From: Streptomyces shenzhenensis
GTDB lineage: Bacteria > Actinomycetota > Actinomycetes > Streptomycetales > Streptomycetaceae
Assembly: GCF_021462265.1 (NCBI RefSeq)
Contig: NZ_JAJONF010000023.1
Coordinates: 1-64,000, forward strand
Reading direction: 5' to 3'
Length of the DNA: 64,000 bases
The translations under genes were made by a program, and so were the position numbers. Below, in pieces: positions 20,313 to 28,990 of the stretch; the stretch's first letter is position 1, and each line of letters starts with the position of its first letter. A model generated the notes under the pieces. It ran no database searches, had not been told where the DNA came from, and saw only the letters and a list, made by a program, of their open reading frames with translations.

Positions 20313-22664
20313 ATGACAGCCGAGCGAACCGCCCCCACCGTCCCGACGGCCACCTACCGACTCCAGCTCCAGCCCGGCTTCCCCTTCCCGGCCGCCGAAG
20401 CCGCCGTGCCGTATCTCGCCGCGCTCGGCGTCTCCCACCTCCACCTCTCCCCCGTCCTGGAAGCCGTCCCGGGCTCCACGCACGGCTACGACGTCGTCGA
20501 CCACGCGCGCGTACGCGAGGAACTCGGCGGCGAGGACGGGCTGCGCGCGCTGTCGCGCACCGCGCGGGCGCACGGTCTCGGTCTGGTCATGGACATCGTG
20601 CCGAACCACATGGCGATGTCCCCCCGGCACAACCACGCCCTGTGGGAGGTGCTGCGGGAGGGCCCGAAGTCGCCGTACGCGCGCTGGTTCGACGTCGACT
20701 GGGAGGCGCAGGGCGGGCAGTTGCTGGTGCCGGTGCTGGGCGGCCCGGTCGGCGAGGTGCTCGGGCAGCTGAAGGTCGACGGTGACGTGCTGCGCTATCA
20801 CGAGCACACCTTCCCGCTCCGGGACGGCACCGCGGGCCTGCCGCTGCCGGAGCTGCTGGACGCGCAGTGGTACCGCCCGGTGTGGTGGCGGCTGGCCCGC
20901 ACCGAGCTGAACTACCGGCGGTTCTTCAGCATCTCGGAGCTGATCGGGGTGCGGGTGGAGGATCCGGAGGTGTTCGAGGCCACCCACGCCAAGATCCTGC
21001 AGCTGCTGCACGAGGGCGTGGTGGACGGGCTGCGCGTCGACCACCCCGACGGCCTCGCCGACCCCGACGGCTACCTCGCGCGGCTGCACGAGGCGACCGG
21101 CGGGCGCTGGACGGTCGTGGAGAAGATCCTGGCCGACGGCGAGCACCTGCCGGCCGGCTGGCCGGTCGCGGGGACCACGGGCTACGACGCCCTGCGGTAC
21201 GTGGACGGTCTGTTCACCGATCCCGCGGGCGCCGGTGAACTGCTCGGCCAGTACCGCGCGTTCGCGGCCCCGCAGACGGACCGGGGCGGCGACTGGGCGG
21301 CGACGGTGCGGCGGGCCGCGTACAAGGTGATCACGCACGAGCTGGCGGCCGAGACGGACCGGCTGACCCGGGCGGCCACGCGCGCGTGCGCGACGTCGCC
21401 CGATCCCGTCCTGCGCGACCGGGCGCCCTGGGCGCTGCGCACCGCGCTGGAGGAACTGCTGGTGCGGATGCGGGTGTACCGGCCGTACACCTCCGGTGAC
21501 GTCGCCGCCGTGGTCACCGAGGAGGCCGCCGAAGAGGCCCGGCGGGCCTTCGTGGTGCCCGAGGAGGGCGGGGCGGTGGACGTGGTGCGCGGGCTGCTCC
21601 TCGCGGGGGACGGCCCGGGGGCCGAGGAGTTCCGGACGCGGTTCGCCCAGACCGCCTCGGCGCTGCGGGCCAAGTCCGTGGAGGACACGGCGTTCTACCG
21701 CTATGTGCCGCTGCTGGCGGCGACCGAGGTGGGCGGGGACCCGGGCAGCCCGGGGATCTCCCCGGACGCCTTTCACGCGTACTGCGCGCGCGTGCAGCGC
21801 GACTGGCCGCTCACCGGGACGGTGGTGACGACCCACGACACCAAGCGCAGCGCCGACGTGCGGGCCGCGCTGGCGGTGCTGACCGAGTGCCCGGAGCGCT
21901 GGGCCGACGTGCTGGCCGAGGTGACCCGGGAGGAGGAGGGAGTGCCGGACGCGCAACTGGCCTGGGCGGCCTGGCAGACGGTGTTCGGGCTCGGCCCGGC
22001 GGCCCCGGAGCGGGTACGGGAGGCGCTGGTGAAGCACGTGCGGGAGGCGGGCCTGTACACGAGCTGGACGGAGCAGGAGCCGCCGTACGAGGAGGCGGTG
22101 GTCTCGTTCGTCGCGGCGGGGCCGTGCGGGGTGCCAGGAGAACGCGTGGCGGCCTTCCGGGACTCGCTGGGGCCGCACGTCCGGGCGAACGTGCTGGGGA
22201 CGGCACTGGTCCATCTGACGATGCCGGGGGTGCCGGACGTCTACCAGGGCACGGAGGGCGAGTACCGGGCACTGGTGGACCCGGACAACCGGCGGCCGGT
22301 CTCCTTCCCGCCGCGGCAGCCGGGCGAGAAGGACGCGGTGACGGCGGCGGCGCTGCGGCTGCGGGCGCGGCGCCCGGACGTCTTCGGCGAGGCGGCGACG
22401 TACGCGCCGCTGACCGCGGGGGGACCGGCCGCGGCGCACTGCCTGGCGTTCGCGCGCTCCGGACGGGTGGTCACGGCGGTGACCCGGCTGTCGCTGCGGC
22501 TGGCCGCGGCGGGCGGCTGGCGGGAGACGGTCCTGGCGCTGCCGCCGGGTCGGTGGGCCGACGTGCTGACGCCGGGGCGGGAGTTCACGGGGCAGGTGCG
22601 CGTGGGCGAGCTTTTCGAAGGGCTGCCGGTGGCGCTGCTGGAGCGGGTGGACGAGGGGGACTGA
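20313..22664 (+). CDS. treY: Maltooligosyltrehalose synthase TreY
   Basis: This 783-residue GH13 enzyme isomerises the reducing-end glucose of maltooligosaccharides into a trehalosyl unit. It opens with the TreY pattern TATYRLQLQPGFPF. It carries DIVPNHM near 93, the nucleophile region GLRVDHPDGL near 238, VVEKILADGEHLP with the catalytic Glu near 268, and TTHDTKRSADVRA near 505. The length fits the family. It lies between glgX and the first M14 peptidase gene. A TreZ-type hydrolase to finish the pathway is encoded at 27196. Confidence 0.96.
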   Translation: MTAERTAPTVPTATYRLQLQPGFPFPAAEAAVPYLAALGVSHLHLSPVLEAVPGSTHGYDVVDHARVREELGGEDGLRALSRTARAHGLGLVMDIVPNHMAMSPRHNHALWEVLREGPKSPYARWFDVDWEAQGGQLLVPVLGGPVGEVLGQLKVDGDVLRYHEHTFPLRDGTAGLPLPELLDAQWYRPVWWRLARTELNYRRFFSISELIGVRVEDPEVFEATHAKILQLLHEGVVDGLRVDHPDGLADPDGYLARLHEATGGRWTVVEKILADGEHLPAGWPVAGTTGYDALRYVDGLFTDPAGAGELLGQYRAFAAPQTDRGGDWAATVRRAAYKVITHELAAETDRLTRAATRACATSPDPVLRDRAPWALRTALEELLVRMRVYRPYTSGDVAAVVTEEAAEEARRAFVVPEEGGAVDVVRGLLLAGDGPGAEEFRTRFAQTASALRAKSVEDTAFYRYVPLLAATEVGGDPGSPGISPDAFHAYCARVQRDWPLTGTVVTTHDTKRSADVRAALAVLTECPERWADVLAEVTREEEGVPDAQLAWAAWQTVFGLGPAAPERVREALVKHVREAGLYTSWTEQEPPYEEAVVSFVAAGPCGVPGERVAAFRDSLGPHVRANVLGTALVHLTMPGVPDVYQGTEGEYRALVDPDNRRPVSFPPRQPGEKDAVTAAALRLRARRPDVFGEAATYAPLTAGGPAAAHCLAFARSGRVVTAVTRLSLRLAAAGGWRETVLALPPGRWADVLTPGREFTGQVRVGELFEGLPVALLERVDEGD

Positions 22665-22978
22665 TGGGAGCTGAGCGGGCTGACGGGGACTGACGGAAGC
22701 TGAGCGGCCCGGCCGAGACTGACGGGGGGCTGACGGGAACCGCCGGCAGAATTCACTCGTACGAGTGAATGCGTGACTGATTCTGGGAGTTGCCGGAACT
22801 CGCCGGGCGCGGGCCGCGTCGGTTATCGGCGCGCGGAGCGGTTCCGCGCCCCGTAGTGGCTTCGCACTCCCCGCCGCGCCAACCGCCCCGCCGGACGACA
22901 GCACATGCCTCGGGGCGCCCCCTGGAGCCTCCCCCGGCAGGTTCTTGACAGTTCACCTATGCCGTGCGGGACTGGGGA
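22665..22978. other. Repeat-bearing intergenic region upstream of the first M14 gene
   Basis: Just after treY come short direct repeats of CTGACGG and GCTGAGCGG (22671-22739). These are followed by the 20-bp palindrome listed separately and by GAGTT-N5-AACTC at 22787-22801. A TTGACA at 22945-22950 could be the -35 box of a promoter firing close to the peptidase start. I see no gene here. Confidence 0.5.
22751..22770. promoter_or_regulatory. Perfect 20-bp palindrome, candidate operator
   Basis: ATTCACTCGTACGAGTGAAT is fully self-complementary and AT-rich at its ends. It lies 87 bp after treY and about 210 bp before the first M14 peptidase. Dyad length and perfection suggest a dimeric repressor site rather than a terminator, since a perfect palindrome has no loop. 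The cognate protein is unknown. Confidence 0.55.
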
Positions 22979-24256
22979 ATGCGAAGCCGGGCGGACAAAT
23001 CGGGGGTGAGTCTCCTGCCGGAGCTGCGTTACCCCAGTGTTCCCGAACTCGTCTCGACCGCCCGGGCGCTGGCCGCTCACCGGCCCGGCCTGTGCACGCT
23101 GCGGCAGATCGGCCGCTCCCGCGGGGGCAGGCCGCTGCACCTGCTGTCCGTCGGGCACGCCCCGCGGGCGGTGCTGGTGGTCGCGGGCGCCCACGCCAAC
23201 GAGCCGGCCGGGGGCGGCACCCTCCAGGCGCTGGCCGAACGGGTGCTGCACGAGCGGGACCTGCGGGCGGAGACCTCCTGGCACTTCCTGCTGTGCGCGG
23301 ACCCGGACGGGGCGAGCCTGCACGTCACCCCGGCTCCGCGCAGCCTGTTCGACTACCATCTCGGCTTCTACCGGCCGGCGGGCCCGGAGCAGCCGGAGTG
23401 GTCGCCATCGGTGCTGCCGCCGGACCGGCTGCCGCCCGAGACCCTGGCCCTGCTCGGGGTGATCGACGAGCTGCGCCCCTACCTCCAGGTGACCCTGCAC
23501 GGCACCGATCTGGGCGGCAGCTGGGTGCAGTTGACGAAGGACGTGCCGGGGCTGGCCGAGCCGTTCGCGAAGTCGGCGGCGGAGCTGCACATCCCGGTGG
23601 AGACGGGCGCCTCGGACGCCGCCGGCTGGCCGCGCTCCGGGCCCGGGGTGCGGGTGATGCCCGGTCCGGAGACGGGGGTGGCGTACCCGAGCATGCCGGA
23701 CGACGCGCGGCACAGCACCTGGTACCACGCGCACCGTTACGGCGGTCTGACGGCGGTGGTCGAGGTGCCGATGTGGGCGAGCGACCTGGTCGACGACCCG
23801 GCCCCGCACCCGGCGCCGGCGGCGGCGATGCGCCGGCTCGCGCATCGGCTGCTGCGGGACTCGCGGGAGGTGGAGTGGGTGCTGGCCGAGGCGCTGCCCC
23901 GGCTGGACGGCCTGGACGGGCCGCTGCTGCGGGCGGCCCGGTGGGCGCTGGGACTGATCCCGGGGCTGGCCGAGGACTGGATCCAGCGGCCGCCGGTCGA
24001 CACGACGATGGCGTACATCGGCAGCGTGGACGCCTTCGGGCGGCGGCTGCCGTTGCGGGCCGCGTCGATGCTGCTGCGGGTGCTGCGGGAGGCGGACGAC
24101 CGCGCGGCGCCGCGGCTGGAGGAGCTGGTGGCCTCCTGGTGCGAGGCCTACGGCCGACGCTTCCAGGCCCGTTGGGTGCCCCTGGAGCGCCAGGTGGAGC
24201 ATCAGTCCCGGACCGTACTGGCGGCGGCGCGGCACGCGCGTGAACGAGCCGCGTGA
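22979..24256 (+). CDS. Cytosolic M14 family zinc carboxypeptidase-like protein
   Basis: This 425-residue protein has the M14 zinc site: GAHANEP with His and Glu near 70, and the third ligand in TLHGTD near 173. A likely catalytic Glu lies in VVEVPMW. There is no signal peptide, unlike classical secreted carboxypeptidases. It is paralogous to the gene at 24957 along its length (LRYPSV near the start, then the zinc site and end region). The start is uncertain: GTG 22964, ATG 22979 and GTG 23006 are all in frame, none with a good ribosome site. A TTGACA 29 bp before 22979 makes a leaderless start there possible. The stop falls inside a 13-bp tandem repeat. Confidence 0.8.
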   Translation: MRSRADKSGVSLLPELRYPSVPELVSTARALAAHRPGLCTLRQIGRSRGGRPLHLLSVGHAPRAVLVVAGAHANEPAGGGTLQALAERVLHERDLRAETSWHFLLCADPDGASLHVTPAPRSLFDYHLGFYRPAGPEQPEWSPSVLPPDRLPPETLALLGVIDELRPYLQVTLHGTDLGGSWVQLTKDVPGLAEPFAKSAAELHIPVETGASDAAGWPRSGPGVRVMPGPETGVAYPSMPDDARHSTWYHAHRYGGLTAVVEVPMWASDLVDDPAPHPAPAAAMRRLAHRLLRDSREVEWVLAEALPRLDGLDGPLLRAARWALGLIPGLAEDWIQRPPVDTTMAYIGSVDAFGRRLPLRAASMLLRVLREADDRAAPRLEELVASWCEAYGRRFQARWVPLERQVEHQSRTVLAAARHARERAA

Positions 24257-24331
24257 ACGAGCCGCGTGAACGAGCCGCGTGAACGAGCCGCGTGAACGAG
24301 CCGCGTGAGCGAGCCGCGTGAGCGAGCCGCG
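24241..24331. repeat. Tandem array of seven 13-bp units
   Basis: TGAACGAGCCGCG occurs five times exactly, followed by two copies with A changed to G (TGAGCGAGCCGCG), head to tail without spacers. The first unit encodes the end of the M14 peptidase (RERAA), and the peptidase stop codon is the TGA of the second unit. Copy-number change would therefore not alter the protein, only its 3' region. Confidence 0.92.
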
Positions 24332-24352
24332 TGAGGGCAATGGCGGCGTGCG

Positions 24353-24505
24353 GGCGAGGGCGCCGTGCAGGCCAAGCCGCCCTGCAGGCGAAGGCGCCGT
24401 GCAGGCGAAGGCGCCGTGCAGGCGAAGGCGCCGTGCAGGCGAAGGCGCCGTGCAGGCCAAGCCGCCCTGCAGGCGAAGGCGCCGTGCAGGCGAAGGCGCC
24501 GTGCG
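24353..24505. repeat. Tandem array of nine 17-bp units
   Basis: The consensus is GGCGAAGGCGCCGTGCA. Units 2 and 7 share the same four changes (GGCCAAGCCGCCCTGCA), so units 2-4 and 7-9 look like copies of one block, implying an 85-bp higher-order duplication. Each consensus unit contains the palindrome GGCGCC. The array lies between the convergent M14 and inhibitor genes. A 17-base unit shifts frame each time, so it is not selected as protein. Confidence 0.92.
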
Positions 24506-24543
24506 GTCCTGGGGCTGCCCGGTGCCCGCCCGCCGCCCCCGGC

Positions 24544-24960
24544 TCAGCCGTCGAGGGCGAAGACCGGGCCGGTCCGGGCCGCCAGTTGGCAGGAGTTCGC
24601 GAACGTCTCGCGGTACTCGATCGGCCGGCCGTTCCACTGCCCGCGTGCCTGAGCGGTCACCGGGGCGTAGATCATCGGGCACATCGCGCCCCTGGCCGGG
24701 GGGATGCGGGCGATGTCACCGCCCACCGCGTCGAGCCGGGCGCAGGCCTCGGCCGCGCGGGAGTGCCCCTGGGGCGGGTCGCACAGCAGCAACGTGACGC
24801 GTGTGTCGTCAAAGTGGCCGTCGCCCGTGGTGACGGTCAGGTACAGGTAGTCGCCGTCGCGCGTCACGTCCGGCGCGGCCTGGGCCGGGCCGGACGTGAG
24901 CAGGGCGGCGGCCGCCAGCAGGACCCCGGCGGCCGCTGCGGCCTTGCTGAGATGCGTCAT
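24544..24960 (-). CDS. Streptomyces subtilisin inhibitor (SSI) family protein
   Basis: This 138-residue secreted protease inhibitor has a signal peptide to about residue 28 (AQA-AP). Four cysteines at about 60, 73, 94 and 124 match the two SSI disulfides. The reactive loop is CPMIY with P1 Met96, the same P1 as classical SSI, which favours subtilisin-like targets. The mature length of about 110 residues fits. Its ATG overlaps the stop of the M14 peptidase gene upstream by four bases (ATGA), so a secreted inhibitor is co-translated with a cytosolic peptidase. Confidence 0.95.
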   Translation of the reverse strand: MTHLSKAAAAAGVLLAAAALLTSGPAQAAPDVTRDGDYLYLTVTTGDGHFDDTRVTLLLCDPPQGHSRAAEACARLDAVGGDIARIPPARGAMCPMIYAPVTAQARGQWNGRPIEYRETFANSCQLAARTGPVFALDG

Positions 24961-26324
24961 TCCCCGTGCATCGGCACGACGGGCTCGGTTCCCCAGCCCG
25001 GCTCACCCGATCGGGCACGTGCGCGCGCCTGGCGGTGCGCGAGTTCGAACGCGCTCAGGACCACGCGTGTCTGGTACTCGGCCTGGCGTGCGACCGGGAT
25101 CCATCGCGCGCCGAGGGCGTCGCGGTAGTCCGCGCACCAGGCGTCGATCAGCCGGTCCAGGTCGGGCAGGGCGGCGGCCGGGTCGTGCCCGGTGCTGCGC
25201 AGGAGCTGGTGCAGCAGCCCGGCGGCGCGCAGGACCAGCCGGCGCCCGGCGATGCGCAGGGCGGCCAGCCGGGCGGAGCTGAGCGGGGGCAGCGGGCGGG
25301 CGCTGCCGGCGTCCTTGTCGGGGTCCCAGGCGTCGGCCAGGCCGGGGCAGACCAGCAGGTAGTCGTCGACCGGCGCGAACAGCCGGGCCGCGTCCGGCGC
25401 CGCCGCCAGCTGCGGCCGGACCCGGGTCAGGACATCGTCCAAGAGGTCCGTGTCGTGCCGCAGGGTCCGGCTGACCGCGCGCAGCGCCGCGTCCCGGTCG
25501 GCGGGCGGGGTGCCGTCCTGGACGGCGGCCACACCCCACATGGGCGCCTCGACGATCGCGGTGACGGTGCCGTACCGGTACGGGTGGAACCAGGTGGACT
25601 CGACGGCGGCCTCGGTGAGGGCGGCCGCCAGGTCGCCGCGGCGGGGCGGCGGGACGCGGTAGACGGCCGGGCCCAGGGTGGGCCAGTACAGGGTGTCGTA
25701 CGCGCCGAGTTCGCGGGGGATGCCGAGCCCGGTCGCGATGTGCGCGAGGCGCCGGTCGAGGCCCGGCAGGTCGCGGGTCAGCTCGACGAAGCCGCCGCCG
25801 ACGTCCACGCCGTGCAGCGAGCACTGCAGGAAGGGCCGCAGCTCGTCCTGGAGGCCGAGCAGTGCCCGGGTCTCGGGCAGCGCGACGGCCTCCGCCCCGC
25901 CGGGAAGCCACTCGGGCTGCTCCAGGAAGCCGGGCCGGAAGAAGTTCCGGAAGTAGTGGCCCAGGGTGTACGGGCCGGCCAGCCAGCCCTCGTTGCGGCG
26001 GGAGCCGTCGGGGTCCAGGCACAGCAGCAGGTTCCAGGTGACGTCGGCGTCCTCGGTGAGCCGCGGGTCGGCGAGGACCCGGTCGGCGAGGCGCAGCACG
26101 GTGGCACCGCCGACGGGTTCGTTGGCGTGCGGGCCCGCGACGACGAGGACGTGACGGGTGCCGTGACCGATGGAAAGCAGCCACATCGGGGTGCCCGCAC
26201 GGGAGACCCCGGCCCTGCGCAGCCGGGCGTCCCGGGGGCGGTCGGCGACCAGCGCGGCCGCCCACGAGGCCAGCTCGTCCACGGACGGATAGCGGAGGAG
26301 GGGCGGCAGATCACACCTCCACAA
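24957..26324 (-). CDS. Second cytosolic M14 family peptidase, coupled to SSI
   Basis: This protein of up to 455 residues is a paralogue of the gene at 22979. The zinc site is GPHANEP near 63, with the third ligand in SLHGVD near 171 and a candidate catalytic Glu in IVEAPMW. No signal peptide is visible. The start is unclear. The frame opens at a TTG (26324), while a good GGAGG (26316-26320) sits just after it and 6 bases before an in-frame CTG, so a CTG start is possible. The other strand upstream carries no competing gene. A TTGACG about 60 bp upstream may be its -35 box. It forms an operon with the inhibitor. Confidence 0.8.
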   Translation of the reverse strand: MWRCDLPPLLRYPSVDELASWAAALVADRPRDARLRRAGVSRAGTPMWLLSIGHGTRHVLVVAGPHANEPVGGATVLRLADRVLADPRLTEDADVTWNLLLCLDPDGSRRNEGWLAGPYTLGHYFRNFFRPGFLEQPEWLPGGAEAVALPETRALLGLQDELRPFLQCSLHGVDVGGGFVELTRDLPGLDRRLAHIATGLGIPRELGAYDTLYWPTLGPAVYRVPPPRRGDLAAALTEAAVESTWFHPYRYGTVTAIVEAPMWGVAAVQDGTPPADRDAALRAVSRTLRHDTDLLDDVLTRVRPQLAAAPDAARLFAPVDDYLLVCPGLADAWDPDKDAGSARPLPPLSSARLAALRIAGRRLVLRAAGLLHQLLRSTGHDPAAALPDLDRLIDAWCADYRDALGARWIPVARQAEYQTRVVLSAFELAHRQARARARSGEPGWGTEPVVPMHGE

Positions 26325-26468
26325 TGCGGTGCCGTCGCTTCACATGGTGTGCATGGCGTACGCACAGTCAGTCACGACTTGAGAGGTACGTCAACACCAC
26401 GGCGGACAAACACTTTTCGGCCACCGCGCGGGAGCTGTCCAGCAGGCCGGGACGGACCGGCCCGGGGG

Positions 26469-27020
26469 TCAGGCGCCCGCGAGCCGGAAGGCCATCCGGC
26501 CGAAGGCGACCTGGTCTCCCTCGCGGACGACGGCGGCGCCGGTCACCCGGCGGCCGTTCACGGTGGTGCCGTTGGTGGAGCCGAGATCCCTGAGGACCCA
26601 CAGGCCGCCCTGGTGGCGGAGTTCGGCGTGCACCCGGGAGACCGTCTCGTGGTTGAGCCGCAGCCCGTTGGCGGGGTCGCGGCCGATGCGCAGCGGGTGG
26701 CCGTTGCCCGGGTGCGGCAGCAGCAGCTTGGGCAGCCGCTCGGCCTGCCAGGCCCGGCGCAGCCGTACGGTGAAGCCGGAGACGGCCTCGACGGTGCCGA
26801 AGAGCACGCGCGCGAAGCGGCTCTCCTGGGGCAGGTCGGCGGTGAGGGCGGCGAGTTCCTCGGCCCGGCGGGCGGCGAGCGCCAGCTCCATGCGGCGCAC
26901 GAACGTGTCGTGCGACAGACGTCCCATGGCGACGCCGTCACGCAGCACACTCAGCGCCTTGTCACGCTCCGCGTCGGACAGCCGCGCGGGGTAGGTGTGG
27001 AACTCGAAGGACGACGTCAC
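26469..27020 (-). CDS. DUF1707-FHA domain protein
   Basis: This 183-residue protein joins an N-terminal DUF1707 domain (SDAERDKALSVLRDGVAMGRL) to a C-terminal FHA domain that binds phosphothreonine: IGRDPANGLRLNHETVSRVHAEL, then DLGSTNGTTVNG with the Ser/Thr-binding loop. A basic hydrophobic linker separates them. No membrane helix is obvious. It probably reports a Ser/Thr kinase signal. The GTG at 27020 is the first plausible start. It is divergent from treZ across 175 bp. Confidence 0.87.
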   Translation of the reverse strand: MTSSFEFHTYPARLSDAERDKALSVLRDGVAMGRLSHDTFVRRMELALAARRAEELAALTADLPQESRFARVLFGTVEAVSGFTVRLRRAWQAERLPKLLLPHPGNGHPLRIGRDPANGLRLNHETVSRVHAELRHQGGLWVLRDLGSTNGTTVNGRRVTGAAVVREGDQVAFGRMAFRLAGA

Positions 27021-27195
27021 GCTGCCGATTCTGAGCGAGTGAACCCCGGGTGTCCAGAAAACGGGAAAACGGCTGCCACGCGCGCGTACGTACGGCGACA
27101 CCCGCCGGGAAAGCCGTGATTCAAAAGCGGACTGATCGCTTTCGCGGCACGATGGACGCACTACCTCACGATGAGCCAGACGAAGGGGACCGTCC

Positions 27196-28941
27196 GTGCA
27201 GTTCGAGGTGTGGGCACCGCAGGCAGACCGTGTGACGCTCCATTGCGACGGCGCCACGCGCGCGTTGGGGCGCGACCCGGAGCGGCCCGGCTGGTGGACC
27301 GGGGAGGCGGACGCCGAGGACGGCACGCGGTACGGGTTCGCCCTGGGCGACGGTCCTGTGCTGCCCGACCCTCGCTCGCGCCGCCAGCCGGACGGCCCGG
27401 ACGGGCTCAGCGCGGTCGTCGACCACACCCGCCACGAGTGGCGTGCCGCCTGGCCCGGACGCGCGCTGCCCGGGGCGGTGCTCTACGAGCTGCACGTGGG
27501 CACGTACACCCCCGAGGGCACCCTGGACGCGGCCGCCGCCCGCCTCGGCCACCTGCGCGAACTGGGCGTCACGCACGTGGAGCTGATGCCGCTGTGCCCG
27601 TTCCCCGGCCGGCACGGGTGGGGGTACGAGGGGGTCTCGCTGTGGGCGGTGCACGAGCCGTACGGCGGCCCCGAGGCGCTGAAACGGTTTGTCGACCAGG
27701 CGCACGAACTCGGTCTCGGCGTCGTCCTGGACGTCGTGCACAACCACCTCGGCCCGTCCGGCAACCACCTGCCCGCGTTCGGGCCGTACTTCACCGACGC
27801 ACACCAGACGCCCTGGGGCTCCGCCGTCAACCTGGACGCGCCCGGGTCGGACGAGGTGCGCGCGTATCTGCTGGGCAGCGCGCTGGCGTGGCTGCGCGAC
27901 TACCGGATCGACGGGCTGCGCCTGGACGCGGTGCACGCGTTGTGCGACACGCGCGCGTGCCACTTCCTGGAGGAGCTGTCGTCGGCCGTGGCCGGGCTGG
28001 CGGCCGAGTCGGGCCGTCCGCTGTTCCTGATCGGCGAGTCCGACCTGAACGATCCGCGGGTCGTCACCCCGCGCGCGGAGCACGGGCTGGGCCTGGACGC
28101 GCAGTGGAACGACGACTTCCACCACGCTCTGCACGCCGCGCTGACCGGCGAGTCCCAGGGCTACTACGCCGACTTCGCCCGCGCCCCGCTCGCCGCCGTC
28201 GCCAAGACGCTCTCCGGCGGCTACTTCCACGACGGCACCTACTCCAGCTTCCGCGGCCGCCGGCACGGCCGCCCGCTGGACCGCGCGCGGGTGGCCGGAC
28301 ACCGGCTGCTCGGCTACACCCAGACCCACGACCAGGTCGGCAACCGCGCCCAGGGCGACCGGCTCTCGGCGGCCCTCTCCCCCGGCCTGCTGGCCTGCGC
28401 CGCCACCCTGGCCCTGACCGCGCCCTTCACGCCGATGCTGTTCATGGGCGAGGAGTGGGCGGCCGGCACCCCCTGGCAGTTCTTCACCGACCACACGGAC
28501 CCGGACCTCGCGGAGGCCGTACGGCGGGGCAGGCGCCGGGAGTTCGCGGCGCACGGGTGGGCCGAGGAGGACGTGCCCGATCCGCAGGACCCGGCGACCC
28601 GGGAGCGGTCCTGCCTGGACTGGTCGGAGCCGGAACGCGAGCCGCACGCGCGCGTGCTGGCCTGGTACCGCAGGCTGCTCGCGCTGCGCCGGGAGCAGCC
28701 GGACCTCACCGATCCCGATCTCGCCGACACCAAGGTGGCCTACGACGAGACGGCACGCTGGCTGGCGTTCCGGCGCGGCGATGTGCGGGTGGCGGTGAAC
28801 CTGGGCGCGGCACCGGCCGCGATCCCGCTCGGCACCGGGCGGGTGGAGGTCCTGGCCGCGTGGGACACCGTGGGGGCACCGGACGCGGACGGGGTGCTGC
28901 GGGTGCCCGGCGAGTCGTGCGTGGTGCTGACCCAGGCCTGA
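27196..28941 (+). CDS. treZ: Maltooligosyltrehalose trehalohydrolase TreZ
   Basis: This 581-residue GH13 enzyme releases trehalose from the maltooligosyltrehalose made by TreY. It has an N-terminal beta domain (about 1-90) and a barrel with DVVHNHLGPSGNHLPAFGPY near 178, the nucleophile in GLRLDAVHAL near 241, the acid/base in LIGESDLND near 279, and THDQVGNRAQGDR near 376. The GTG at 27196 follows GAAGGGGA. With glgX and treY it completes the pathway, although the M14/SSI/FHA genes lie between. Confidence 0.96.
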   Translation: MQFEVWAPQADRVTLHCDGATRALGRDPERPGWWTGEADAEDGTRYGFALGDGPVLPDPRSRRQPDGPDGLSAVVDHTRHEWRAAWPGRALPGAVLYELHVGTYTPEGTLDAAAARLGHLRELGVTHVELMPLCPFPGRHGWGYEGVSLWAVHEPYGGPEALKRFVDQAHELGLGVVLDVVHNHLGPSGNHLPAFGPYFTDAHQTPWGSAVNLDAPGSDEVRAYLLGSALAWLRDYRIDGLRLDAVHALCDTRACHFLEELSSAVAGLAAESGRPLFLIGESDLNDPRVVTPRAEHGLGLDAQWNDDFHHALHAALTGESQGYYADFARAPLAAVAKTLSGGYFHDGTYSSFRGRRHGRPLDRARVAGHRLLGYTQTHDQVGNRAQGDRLSAALSPGLLACAATLALTAPFTPMLFMGEEWAAGTPWQFFTDHTDPDLAEAVRRGRRREFAAHGWAEEDVPDPQDPATRERSCLDWSEPEREPHARVLAWYRRLLALRREQPDLTDPDLADTKVAYDETARWLAFRRGDVRVAVNLGAAPAAIPLGTGRVEVLAAWDTVGAPDADGVLRVPGESCVVLTQA

Positions 28942-28990
28942 CCAGTCCTGACCTGGCTCGCCCAGGCCGGGTCGGGCACCGGGCGTCCGG

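Noticed and set aside
22753..22956. 67-codon minus-strand frame before the first M14 gene
   Set aside because: It ends inside the 20-bp palindrome, has no binding site and looks like noncoding sequence.
24241..24505. CRISPR array
   Set aside because: Units are 13 and 17 bp, head to tail with no spacers, and no cas genes are near. These are simple tandem repeats.
24331..25128. Repeat-encoded protein across the 17-bp array
   Set aside because: A 17-base unit changes frame at each copy, the product is low-complexity, and the region lies antisense to the inhibitor gene.
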